Below, one piece after another: positions 46,380 to 58,178 of a DNA stretch of 64,000 nucleotides (its first letter is position 1; each line of letters opens with the position of its first letter). Source of the DNA: Sesamum alatum (taxonomy: Eukaryota > Streptophyta > Magnoliopsida > Lamiales > Pedaliaceae); assembly GCA_034509735.1 (NCBI GenBank), contig JACGWO010000008.1, forward strand, positions 18,239,864 through 18,303,863, read 5' to 3'. The notes under the pieces were generated by a model. That model ran no database searches and was not told the origin of the DNA. It saw only the letters and a program-made list of their open reading frames with translations. Both the position numbers and the translations under genes were made by a program.

Positions 46380-48352
46380 TGAAAGCCTATGGTAGGCGTG
46401 TGGATCGTCCTGGGAGGAGCGCGAATGTGGAACCGCGATATAAAATAAATTACGAAAATTTAAAGCATGCTCATACATGAATTAAGACAACACGTTGAAA
46501 GGGTGTTCCCTAGAACCTCCCGGGGACTCGGTGTATCTCATGACTAAATTAAAAGCATGCAAATCATGGAGGCCATAGGGTGAAGAAATCGAAAAAACAC
46601 CAAGACCTCCCTTGTCGTTTTGTCTTGAAACCGCTACTCGCGTTGTTCCCCATTTTGCACCAAGATCTTGAATTTTAGACCTCTAAATCGTACACTCAAT
46701 CCGCCCATGTATCTTGATCCTCGTGCTAGCAAAAAACCAAGTGTATGTATTTAGAAATGATGGATCGACCAAACGTTATGAATTAACGTGATCAATGCTC
46801 CTTAGATTCAATGTATGAAACAAAGAATGAAAAGACTTGTTCTTTGGAGATGGGAGTAGACGAGCAAGAGGAGAGAGACACGAGTGGTGTGTGTGTGTGT
46901 GTGTATTTCTTGAATTTCATCATCTTTCTAATATATTAACCTAGGAGTATATATAGAGGAGGAATCCTATTCATCTTCACACTCCAACTTTAGAAGCTTG
47001 GTTTGACTAGGATTTGACCTAGTGAAAGCCGTAGTCAAACTAGGCTTAGATTGGTCAAATCAATCTTGGCCATTCATCTCTCCTCTTTAATCTCAACCAT
47101 CCATTTATTTTGTCGAATATTTAAATCCCATTTAAATAATCCAAGGGGCTTTTAAATAAATAAAATAGATAATAATATTTATTTTAAGCCCACATAATTT
47201 ATCCCAATAAATCCAATTTATTTATTTAGTTAATTCCTCATAATCCAATTTAAAGGAATCAACATCTCAAGAAAAAGAGAACCGATTAAATCCAATTTAA
47301 ATCGTTCAATCTCTCTAAATTTAATTACGAATTAAATACCTTTGATGCGTGCGGATTGTGTGTGACTCTTTAGGTTGACCGTCAGCTAGACTTGGCCGAA
47401 TTCCACACCATCCTATGACAGAAATTCATCCAAAATCATGGGTGGCCGTCTAGCAACGGTCCATGACACTAGAGACTAGGTGAATATTTATGGTGTGAAC
47501 ATTTAGACTCTTTAGTACGTCTATCCTTCCATCTACAATCTCACTACTTGGAGTCCAAGGCATGGAAATGTAGGTACCTATTTTCGATCTAAGCCTTGCC
47601 TCGTCCATACTAAACGTCATAGGGGTCCTACCCTTTTTAGTTACTATGGCCACAGATTTATCAGGGACGAGTCTCAGAGTAAAGTGAGATATCACGGTCA
47701 GCCTTCTGACAGGAGATGGATCCTCTCTGGGGATCTACTGTCACACTACACATGTTGGTTGTACTAGATAGAGCTTATGACTACCGAGTGAGTACGACTT
47801 GGCAGCCTACCGCCATGCCTAAGATACAGGCACGGTGTGCAGGTGATCTCAGTAATCCCTTAAGTCCAAGGATCAACTTGTACTATTGGAACCGACAACA
47901 TAAGTCATACCTGACTGACCCTACTCAAGGTCTTTCATATGACGGTTCCTACGAGTCACCTCAGTCAGCAGCCACCTAGCTGGCTGACCCACTAACACTG
48001 CATGGACGAGCCTGGTATGCGACTGCAGATGCTTAGTGCAAGTCTCAAATGGATTATCGATGCCCTATCTTGAGATTCCTTGACTTGGGGTATTTCAGAT
48101 CGATTTGGAGAAACTGATTTCATGAACCTACCATCCAATGGGCAGTTCCAGTTTTCCGGAATGTGATTTCAGTCTGTGGACTTTGCTTGTGCGGTGAACA
48201 GTTAATATAAAGCAGTAAAGTGAACACAGACAAAGTATAAGCCAAATGAATATCACTTTCTTATTCATTACAATTTATTAAAACTCTGAAATTGTTCAGA
48301 CATAGGTTACATTAGCCTAATCAGATTAGCTTCACATTCACCTATTCTAACA
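46380..48352 (-). mobile_element. Group B LTR inside a CpG-rich leader (probably solo)
   Basis: 1973 bases, TGAAAGCCTATGG... to ...CCTATTCTAACA. Both flanks are CpG-island sequence of one inverted leader, so it probably inserted there. Left flank GTGTG and right flank ATGCG do not match well, so the duplication is decayed or lost. Confidence 0.85.
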
Positions 48353-48820
48353 ATGCGCGCGTGCCTCCCAATGCTGCCGTGCGCGCGCGGCCTGACTGGC
48401 CGCGCGTCTGCCTGTCGCGCGCGTTGGACGTACTAGCCCGGTGCGCACGCGCATACACCTCTATGCGTGCGCGCGGGCCTGGCCGCGCTTCCCACGCGTG
48501 TGGCCGGCAGCACGACCTTCTCCCTGCATGCGCGGTGTGCGCCTGGCCGGGTGGCAGCGCAGGCTCCTCTGCCTGCGCGCGCGCTTGGCTGTGCGCACGG
48601 TCAGCCGATGGCTGCCGCGTTCGCTGTTTTTCTGTTCCCATTATTATTTTCTGCCCCGTTTTTCCAAGAAACCAAGAAAACCTAGAAAATCAAGATTTCG
48701 TGTAAAATTGATATGATGAATGCATAATATTTACGGCATGCTTAAAACGTAAATAAAAGCAACGTAAATCATGCTTTACACATATAGCACATAAAACCCT
48801 AGGCGTATACACCAAACCAG
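48353..48820 (-). other. Inverted Copia leader, primer-site-proximal part
   Basis: Rest of the CpG island (48353-48625), then AT-rich leader with AACATGCT-like and GGCGTATACACC phrases ending at the primer-binding site. Together with 44920-46379 it makes about 1.9 kb, the normal leader length. Confidence 0.8.
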
Positions 48821-48832
48821 GCTCTGATACCA
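48821..48832 (-). other. Primer-binding site, inverted
   Basis: The plus strand reads GCTCTGATACCA, the reverse complement of TGGTATCAGAGC, one base from the LTR end at 48834. Confidence 0.92.
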
Positions 48833-48833
48833 C

Positions 48834-50740
48834 TGAAAGCTAGTGTGGATCGTCTAGGGAGGAGCGTGAATGCGGAATCGCGATGAATATCAAGATTTCG
48901 TGCAAAATTGATATGATGAACGTTCAAGGGGTGTTCCCTTGAACTTCCCGGGCGTTTGGTATATCTCATGAATTAAAGAAAATAAAGCATGCATTATTAA
49001 TGGTGGCCATAGGGTTGCAACAACGAAAAACGCCAAGAACATTGACATACCCATTTGTAGTTTCTTCGTACCGCTACACGTGTTGTTCCACGTTTTGCCA
49101 CTAAGATTCCAAGTTAGGAACCCTCTAAATCCTCCATGCAATCCTACCGAATCTTGATCCCTGTGCTAGCAAGAAATCAAGAGAAATAGGGAGGACAAAT
49201 CGACCAAGCGTTATTAATTAACGTGATCAATCCGTCTAGTGTCCATTTGTATCAAAACAAGGAACTAGGCTTTTCTTGGAGAAAAGAGGAGGAAGGGACG
49301 AGAGGGAGAGGGATGGTCGGTGGTGTGTAGTTGTGTATGTGCTCATAAGATGATCACCTTGTGTATGTGTGCATCTATGAGTATTTATAGAAGAGGAATA
49401 GTCCTATTCCTCTTTAAACTCTAATTAAGAGGCACACATTGACTAGGAGTTTGACCTAGTCAAATCCTAGTCAAACTAGGCTAGACTTAGAGGGTGTTTG
49501 ACTAAGCTTTTTTAAAACATCTTATAAACTCCTACATCTTATAAGATGTTTTAGGAGCTTATAAGATGTGGGATCTTATTTTAAAAATAAGCTCCTAAAG
49601 TGTTTGGATAAAATAAGATGTTAAAACTTATAAGATGTTTTCACATCTTATAAGATGTTAGGGTGTTTGGCATAATAATGTCTTTTTATTGGTAAAATGA
49701 CCGAGAAGGACATGATACTATTAGAATAAAATAAATTGTTATTTTTGTTGACATATTTTGTTTTTAAATATTTTAAAAATAATTTTATAAATAGTACACA
49801 TTAGTTTAACTTCAAATAAAAATTTATTAGATAATATTTTTAAAAAAAATAAGAAAATAATTATAATTATTACATAATTTTTTGAATAAAAATAATATAT
49901 ATGTACATTAATGTTAGCCGAATATTGACATTGATGTATAATTGATATTCTCTTTGTCAACGAAATGACTATTTTCTAGTCGTATAATTTTTAATGTCGT
50001 TAATTTATATTTGTTCAGTAAATATAATATCAGTAGCAAGTTTTTTTGTTTCATAAATAATAATTTATTAAGTAATGAAATAATTTCTCATTTTCAATTG
50101 AAAGAAAAATTAAATACCAATAAAATGCTTTAAAATATTAAGATAGAGAAAGTGTATTTGTATTCATAAAAAAAAAAGAAAAAGAAAGTGTATTTGTGTG
50201 TTTGAGGGTGTGTGTGTGGTGATGAGAGTGTGTGTGTGTATGTGATAGAGAGCGTGTGTGAACGAGGATATTTTTGTCTAATCACACATTAATCTTATAG
50301 AGCTTATAAGATCTTAAGAAAAAAGTTGGAGGAGGTTAACTTTTTCTAAAGAGCTTATAAGATCCAAAATATCTTATTTTGAGATCTTATAAGCTCTTTC
50401 AAGAAAAAATTGCCAAACAGTTTTTTAGAGTTTATAAGCTCTCAAACATCTTATAAGATGTTTTGAGGAGCTTATAAGCTTAGCCAAACATCCTCTTAGT
50501 CAAACTAATCTTGGCCTTCGATCTCTCTTCTTTAATCTCATTCATCCATCACCTTGATTGATAATTTTATGGAATATTTTACTCCTATTAAATAATCCAT
50601 AGGGATTTAAATAATTAATATCTAATTATTTTAAGCACATTACCTCATTTCTAATAAATCTTATTATTAGTTTATTCCATTTAATCTAATTAAAGGAATT
50701 AACAATCCAAGAATAAGGGAACCAATTTAATCTAACTAAA
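48834..50740 (-). mobile_element. Broken group B-like LTR, inverted
   Basis: From TGAAAGCTAG at 48834 it follows the LTR through U5 and R to the W-box cluster near 49440. It is interrupted at 49490-50495, then resumes to about 50740, where it ends without the LTR start and joins a forward LTR fragment. Only about 900 bases of LTR remain. Confidence 0.8.
49490..50495. mobile_element. PIF/Harbinger-like non-autonomous element
   Basis: Ends GAGGGTGTTTGACTAAGC and GCTTAGCCAAACATCCTC are inverted copies, flanked by TTA (49487-49489, 50496-50498). Subterminal regions are full of CTTATAAGATG palindromes. A TTA duplication with GGGTGTTTG-type ends fits PIF/Harbinger MITEs. At 1006 bases with no transposase it is non-autonomous. 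A hAT origin would need an 8-bp duplication, which is not seen. Confidence 0.75.
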
Positions 50741-51147
50741 GTGTCACACACACATACACACACTTGGCCTCTCCTCTCTCTCTTCCACCTCTCCTCTCCA
50801 CTCTCCAAGAATTGTTCTTATTCCTTGTTCTTATCACGTTAGTTCATAACGCTAGGTCGATCTGTCCTCCTATATACATTCCTCTTGATTTCTTGCTAGC
50901 ACGGGGGATCATTTAGAGGGTTCTTAATTTGGAATTTTGGTGGCAAAACATGGAACAACGCACGTAGCAGTATGAAGAAAATGACAATGGGTAGGTCTCA
51001 TGTTTGTTTCGTTGCAACCCTATGGGCACCATGATTTTACCATGTTTATTTTGATCATGAGATACACCAAACGCCTGGGAGGTTCAAGGGAACACCCCTT
51101 GAACGTGTATTTTATTTCCATTTATAACATGTTTAATTTTCATGTGC
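50741..51147 (+). mobile_element. Forward LTR fragment (R/U5)
   Basis: Reads like the 3' part of a B LTR: TCTCTCTTCCACC, TCGATCTGTCC, TTGCTAGCACG, GGAACAACGC, GATACACCAAACGCC, CCCCTTGAACGTG. It stops before the LTR end. It forms a head-to-head inverted pair with the LTR on its left. Confidence 0.7.
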
Positions 51148-51153
51148 CGAGAT

Positions 51154-53379
51154 TGAAGGACAAGCGGATTCGCCCCGGAGCGCGAGCGGAAGCGAGAAAA
51201 GCGAGAAATTGCGTAAATTTAAATCAAATTCAAAATACGCGAATCCCAAGGGGTGTACCCTTGGGTGCTCAACCGGGCGTTTGATGTAGGATGTGTAAAT
51301 ATTAAAACATATATTTAAGCACATAGGGCATAGATATATAAATGAAATAAATCAAAGCGTAATAAACCGTTACCTTTGATTGTTTAGCGTATGCTCCCGG
51401 CTACTTGCGTTGTTCCTTCTCCGGAATGCTCACGAAATCCAAACGTATGGATTCTCCAAAGGTGATCCACACCACACCGGAAGAAATACACGTTCTTCAT
51501 GCTAGAAAAGAACGGGTTTAGGAAGGAATCGGTTTAAGAGAAGAACACTATGAATTAGTGTTCTCTTAAACTTACTTTGTTCTTCTTCTTGATTCAAAAT
51601 CAAGTGAAGAACACAAGTGTAAGAGAGAGAGGGAGCACGAAAATTGAGAGGGAGGAGAGGATTTTTGTCTTCTCTTTTTCCTAGAAAAAGATGAATAATG
51701 AATCACTTATGCTTGGTGTTGTATATTCTGATATATATACATAATTAATGTGATTATTGGAATGTGTCTAGGTTCATCCAAGGATGTCTAGATTCATTCC
51801 AATCAATCACCATCAATTCTTCAATCAAGCCTATCAAAATTTATGGTATGATCAAATCATACCAAAAGGGAAGAGCTTGATTGGAGTTGATTTGTCTCTT
51901 TCCAAAAGAGATAAGTCAACATACCACCTAGCATGAAACATGGCTGATTTTGCTTCCTCCAAGGGAGCGTGTCGGCCATGTTTAATTTAGGAAAGAAGTC
52001 CAACTTCTTCCCATTCCAAATTAAGAATTATTTCTCCTCTCGGGTATAATTTAACGGACCGGGTTTTATCGTAATCCAATTACGACGAACCCAATATTAA
52101 ATCCAATTTAATGTCCACTTAAATTATTCCCGTTGATCTTTTAATCCAATTAAAAGATCTAACGTCTCAACATCTCAACTTTCCATATTTAATCGAAAAT
52201 TCAATTTACCGATTAAATGAAAGCCCGATACAATATCGGCCCGTCCATCCAATGGACTTTCCCTTAAGTAATCCAATTACTTATTTTATCCTTCGAGATT
52301 GACTCCAAGTCGATCTCTCAACCTCCTCGGTGATTTGTGTGTGACCCTTTAGGTTCACCCTCAGCTAGACTTGGGCCCGTGTCCCACAAGGGCCCGTTAC
52401 CATGGGTGGCCGTCTAGCAACGGTCCATGGCACTAGAGACTAGGTGAATTGGCGTGAACATTTAGGCGCCGATCCGTACGGGTACGATCCTTCCGTCTAT
52501 CGTCTCCCGGCCTTAGTCTAGGGTATGGAATTGGGCGTCAGTTCCCATCCTTGACTAGGCATCTATGCTTAATACTCGAGACCACGTATCCTTCATTGCG
52601 TCGACACAGGAAACCATTCCCTGTTCGACCAACCACTGTGGCCACAGCTTCAAACAGCATGAACGTGTCTCCGAGTGCATAGGAGATACCTCTGTCACAT
52701 ACTGACAGGGGACGGATCCTCTTCTTGGAATCCACCGTCCTCGCTACACATTCTGACTGCACTGGACAAGGCTTATGATAATCATCTTACAGAATGATTA
52801 CCTCTCGCCAGATCCAAAATACAGCCGTCTTGTGCACGCGACTGCCATGATCCCTCAAGTATGAGGATTAATCCCGTACTATCGGAGCCGGGAAAAACCA
52901 ATCATACCGACCAAGCCTCCAAGGCTTCCATATGATGATCCCCGCGAGTCAGTCCAGTAGGCTCGACCCCAGTCGACCAACCCATCAAGATCGTGTAGGC
53001 GTCCCACGCCTGTCGCCGATGAAACACGACACTCATCCAATGAACACGACTCTTGACGCAAGTCTCAATAGGACTCTCGATGCCCTGTCTCGAGGTCCTC
53101 AACTTGGAACGTTTCAGACCCAACTCTTAATCAGTTGGTTTCATGACCACCATCCAATGCGCGGCCCAACTGCACGAGTTGTTATCCATGGTCTGTGGGC
53201 TTTGTTGCGATATAAGTTAAACACCGTTTTAACAAATGTAAGATGAGCGCAACAAAGAAGGTATCATTGGTGACGAACACTCGTCTTATTCATCACATAA
53301 TAATATTACATTCACATCAAGTTGTCGGATAGGTTACAAATTGCCAAACCTATTGGCTTTCTAGTCACCTATTCCAACA
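51154..53379 (-). mobile_element. Group D LTR, inverted
   Basis: 2226 bases, TGAAGGACAAGCGG... to ...CCTATTCCAACA. It matches 61746-63975 on the opposite strand. The right neighbour is CGAGG followed by gag. The left neighbour is GAGAT, so the two flanks are not a target duplication and the left side has been rearranged. Confidence 0.92.
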
Positions 53380-53564
53380 CGAGGTTTATGCGGTTCCGGA
53401 TTGGCATATAAGATATGCCGCCACAAAAGCATTCTTTTGGCACCAAGCTCGCTGAAGGAGCGTCTGTACAGAGTCATGGGGTCAAGATGCTCTCCCTAGT
53501 GGAGAAACTCGAGGACCTTAAAGCTGGGCTTAACAATGACACGTACATTGACACCTCCATCCTC
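53380..53564 (+). pseudogene. Group D gag fragment, forward
   Basis: Starts mid-gag: CGAGG then the codons for VYAVPD, RYAATKAF, LAEGASVQSHGVKMLSLVEKLEDLKAGLNNDTYID, with one extra T near 53435 shifting the frame. It ends at a short shared CCTCCATCCT before an LTR end fragment. Confidence 0.88.
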
Positions 53565-53599
53565 CGCTCGCGCTCCCGGGCGGATCCGCTTGTCCTTCA
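53565..53599 (+). mobile_element. Terminal 35 bases of a group D LTR
   Basis: Matches the last bases of 61746-63975, ending CTTGTCCTTCA, and is followed by CCTCG and inverted gag, exactly as at 63975. Confidence 0.88.
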
Positions 53600-53903
53600 C
53601 CTCGTTCATGCGGAGCATTATGGCGGAGACATTGTCCAGCCTCTCATACTGCTTCTGGATGTCGTTAGACATCGAAGCCAGTATGATACTGCGTACTTTC
53701 CGGTTGTCCTCATGCCATTTCTCGAACGTCAAACGTTCTTCAAGCGTGGACCCCTCCGGTAAGTCGCTTGGTGGCGGCTCGTCCAAGACGTAGCCTTGGT
53801 TCTCGAAACCGAGGACAATCCTCAGGTTTCTCAGCCAGTCCGAGTAGTTCGTTCCGTTGAATTTGTTAGTCTCAAGCATCATGGTTAACGTGTTCTTAGA
53901 CAT
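53600..53903 (-). pseudogene. Group D gag 5' part, inverted
   Basis: Minus strand ATG at 53903: MSKNTLTMMLETNKFNGTNY through to NVSAIMLRMNE at CGAGG, about 100 residues in an unbroken frame. It then runs into the LTR end. It is an inverted copy of the gag start at 58179-58482. Confidence 0.9.
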
Positions 53904-54834
53904 ATCTACATTAATGAAAATGTAAAGCAGAAATTAGCAGATGATGGTAATATTATTGTTCAAGTTGAAGACTTGGTCTTTTAGTCTTTAACCCTCCAAC
54001 TATTTATAAGAAATTCCGCCACTCTCAAGCGGAGTTTCGGGAAACCATTTCCTAGTGGGCTTGGGATCCACAAGCGTAATCTCCATGCCCCGCTTTTACG
54101 ATTCACATGAAGAAGACCTTGTGTGAGATATCCAATATCATTCTCATCCAATGAGATTCCCAAGATATTTTGCCTCACCTATTCGCATGGTTCCAAGGAC
54201 TCCAAGCGAACCATGTTACTCAGTGTTAGGCCCGACCCATCAACCAAATCATACCTCAAACTGTCGCCCCCCACGACTCGTGAGACAGGGAAACAACTAG
54301 CGTAGTCTTTTTGTTCACAACAATAGTGCAGCTTTCCCCTAGTCCAAGTGTGCCACGACTCGTGAGACCACACTTGGGTAGTGGTAGCTTCCTCACCACA
54401 TTGCTGTGGATGGAAGGCTCGGACAGACCAAAATACCATTTTGATCCTTCCGTTCTGGGCCTAATATTTAATTTGGTCCAACCAAATGAGAGTTTGTGTA
54501 TGACCGAGACCTCATCACATTATTGTGTTTTAGCATGCATAAATATCCAATATTTAAAGCGATAAATAAATACGCCGCATGCAGAAAACATAGCATACCC
54601 CTGTTAGGATGATCACAAGCCCAACCTATACGACCCACTGAGCCCGCAGTGAGTCTATGGTCTATCTAGGGTGGTCCTAAATTATTACAATAATAATAAA
54701 CCCATTGTCATTCCAATGGGCCTTGAAGTGCTTCTCGTTTCACGCCTTGATGCTCCTCCTTGGGGTCTCCGACTCCAATTGCTTGTTAAAATTGAAACCT
54801 CACCAATCCTATCTACTCTCATTACAATTGAAAA
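53904..54834 (-). other. Group D leader, inverted
   Basis: Matches 57251-58178 in reverse, including the paired CACGAGTCGTG motif (near 54270 and 54355 in reverse form) and the GACCCACTGAGCCCGCAGTG block. Forms the left arm of a large inverted repeat with the inverted gag. Confidence 0.88.
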
Positions 54835-55064
54835 TATTTTAATTTTGCATTTTTGATTTTGGAATAATTGGATTATTCCTTGGATTAATTTTGCTTAATC
54901 AATTTGGGATTAATACATGCATTGGATGCATTGTGTAAAATGTCCATTAAATTTAAAATTTGAATTTTGCATATTATTTATATGTTTATGCTTTTGTGAT
55001 GTTGGACATCACTTGGATATTTGGAATATCCATTGGTTATTTATGCATGATTATTTGGAATAAT
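54835..55064 (+). other. Forward leader sequence, AT-rich part
   Basis: AT-rich leader without coding capacity, up to ATAAT at 55060-55064. It continues after the solo LTR at 57058, so leader and solo LTR can be separated cleanly. Confidence 0.6.
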
Positions 55065-57057
55065 TGAAAGGAATTGTGGATCGTCCCTGGAAAAGCGCGA
55101 ATGCGGAAGCGCGGTATAATTAAAAATTAAATACGGAATTTAAACATGCTTTAAATTAAACAACACACGTTTCAAAGGGTGTGCCTTTGAAATTCCCGGG
55201 GTATTCGGTGTATCTCATGAATAATAAAACATAAAAGGATCATGGAGGCCATAAGGTTGAAAATAAAAGAGGACGAAAATCTAACACGAGACCTACCCGT
55301 TGTCGTTTTCGTCTTCAACGGCTACACGCGTTGTTCCCCGTTTTGCACCAAGATCTCGTTCTTGAGACCCTCCAAATCGTGACACACGACCCACCCACGT
55401 ATCTTGCACGTCGTGCTAGCAACGAACAAGTTTATATTTTGGAGTGGATGAATCAACAACACGTTATGAATTAACGGTATTGATTCATCAAGTTCTAATG
55501 TTCCAAGAACAAGAGAACAAAGAAAAATAATTTTCTTGGAGTGTGTGAGAGAGAGAGGGCGGACGAGATAGAGGGAGAGAGAGAGCCGAGTTGTGTGTGT
55601 GTTGTGTGTGTGTTGGAGATTCATCATCCTTCAACTTGTAGGATGCTAGGGGTTTATATAGAAGAGGAGTTTAATCTCTTTAAACTCCTCTTTTAAGAAC
55701 TCTAATTTGACTAGGATTTTGACCTAGTCAAAGTCCTAGTCAAAGTAGTGTTTTTGACCTAGTCAAAACAATCCTAGCCATCCATCTCTCCCATTGATCT
55801 CAACCGTTGATTTAATTTAATTTAATGGAATATTTAAAACCTATTTAAATATTTCCAAGAGGCTAAAATAAATATAAATATTATTTAAGCCCATTAAATA
55901 AATCCCTTTGATAAATCTAATTTATCAATTTAATTCCTTATATCTAATAGAAGGAATTATTTCTCCAAGAAAAGTAAAGGACCCGATTAAATCCAATTTA
56001 ATCATTCCTTCACTCCAATATTTAATTCCTAATTAAATATCTAAATGTGTGTGGATAGTGTGTGACTCTTTTAGGTTCACCTTTCAGCTAGACTTGGTCG
56101 GATTCCTAGAATCCTTCGGTTACCATGGGTGGCCATCTAGCAACGGTCCATGGCACTAGAGACTAGGTGAAATATTCAGGGATGAATATTTAGGCTCTAA
56201 CAGTACACTTGTCCTTCTGTCTTCGGTCTCATCACTAAGAGTCTAGGGCACGGAAAATGCAGGTACCCATTTTGGACCTAAGTGTCGGTCTGTCCTCACT
56301 AAACGCCGCAAGGGAATCCTTCCCTTCTGTTCAGTCACTGTGGCCACAGTTTTTAGGGACAAGACCTAGAGTATACATGAGACTCAACTGCCAAAACCTA
56401 TTGACAGGAGACAGATCCTTTCTTGGAAACTACTGTCACTTTGCACACCAGAACTGCACTAGACATGGCTTATGACTACCAAAGAGAATTCTGGCAATCT
56501 CTCACCATATCTAAGATACAGCCCTGATGTACAGGTAAACTCAGCAATTCCTCAAGTCAAAGGACTTGACCTGTACCGTTGGAACCGGGAATACACGTCA
56601 TACCTTGCTGACCATACTCAAGGTCCTCCGTAAGACGGTTCCCGCGAGTCACCTCAGTCAGCTGCGTCCTCGCATGCTAACCCACTAACACTGCTTAGAC
56701 GACCCTCGTCACCCGTCGATGAAACACAACAGCAGGTGCTTAGTGCAAGTCTCAAATGGAATCCCGGTACCCATTTTCGGATTCCTTGACTTGGAGATTT
56801 TCGGACTGATTCGGGAAGACTGATTCCATGGACCTACCTCCAAGCGTAGTCCCAGTCCCCGAAATTGATTCTCAGTCCGTGGGCTTTGTTTGCGTAGTGA
56901 ACAGATATAGAAAACAGATATAAGTGAACACAAACAAAGTAATGCCAAATGAAATTCACTTCTTTATTCATTAATGATTTATCAAACACCTATAATTGTC
57001 TAGACATAGGTTACATATACCCGCCAAAGTTGGCTTACATGGTCACCTATTCTAACA
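55065..57057 (-). mobile_element. Solo LTR, group A
   Basis: 1993 bases, TGAAAGGAATTG... to ...CCTATTCTAACA. Flanked by perfect ATAAT at 55060-55064 and 57058-57062. No internal sequence. Contains the inverted W-box cluster near 55700-55770 and a TATA region near 55655. Confidence 0.93.
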
Positions 57058-58178
57058 ATAATTATGTTATGTGAGTTGATGGAATCAACATGGGATGATC
57101 ACAAAGCCCTAGACCTTGTGTATGGATGAATGAATGTTTATTTATTTTCTGTTGGGTGGGGCCTGCGTGCCTCTTGTTTTTGGGACTATCATCTCCCGTA
57201 TTTCCAGCCTCATGATGTTAAGGCTTGTTTTCCTTATTACCAATGTATTACTTTCAGTTGTAATGAGAGTAGATAGGATTGGTGAGGTTTCAATTTTAAC
57301 AAGCAATTGGAGTCGGAGACCTCAAGGAGGAGCATCAAGGCGTGAAACAAGAGCACTACAAGGCCCATTGGAATGACAATGGGTATATTACTATTGTAAT
57401 AATTTAGGACCACCCTAGACAGACCATAGACTCACTGCGGGCTCAGTGGGTCGCATAGGTTGGGCTTGTGATCATCCTAACAGGGGTATGCTATGTTTTC
57501 TGCATGCGGCGTATTTATTTATCGCTTTAAAATATTGGATATTTATGCATGCTAAAACACAATAATGTGATGAGGTCTCGGTCATACACAAACTCTCATT
57601 TGGTTGGACCAAATTAAATATTAGGCCCAGAACGGACTTGGATCAAAATGGTATTTTGGTCTGTCCGAGCCTTCCATCCATAGCAATGTGGTGAGGAAGC
57701 TACCACTACCCAAGTGTGGTCTCACGAGTCGTGGCACACTTGGACTAGGGGAAAGCTGCATTATTGTTGTGAACAAAAAGACTGCGCTCGCTGTTTCCCT
57801 GTCTCACGAGTCGTGGGGGGTGACAGTTTGAGGCATGATTTGGTTGATGGGTCGGGCCCAACACTGAGTAACCTGGTTCGCTTGGAGTCCTCGGGACCAT
57901 GTGAATAGGTGAGGCAAAATATCTTGGGAATCTCATTGGATGAGAATGATATTGGATATCTCCCACAAGGTCTTCTTCATGTGAATCGTAAAAGCGGGGC
58001 ATGGAGATTACGCTTGTGGATCCCAAGCCCACTAGGAAATGGTTTTCCCGAAACTCCGCTTGAGAGTGGCGGACTTTCGTATAAATAGTTGGAGGGTTAA
58101 AGACTAAAAGACCAAGTCTTCAACTTGAACAATAATATTACCATCATCTGCTAATTTCTGCTTTACATTAATGTAGAT
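57058..58178 (+). other. Group D leader, forward
   Basis: Ends at the gag ATG. Contains a hairpin at 57710-57743: CCAAGTGTG and CACACTTGG enclose a 16-base loop with CTCACGAGTCGTGG. The second motif is at 57803-57816. No CpG island or primer-binding site is present; the 5' LTR side has been lost. Confidence 0.85.

Noticed and set aside
51149..53384. Target duplication for the inverted D LTR
   Set aside because: Flanks are GAGAT and CGAGG; the match is too poor to claim, and the left side is a rearranged LTR fragment.
53496..53903. A single 135-codon minus-strand gag protein
   Set aside because: Only about 100 codons are gag. The tail reads through an LTR end fragment and the opposite-strand gag, so it is a junction artefact.
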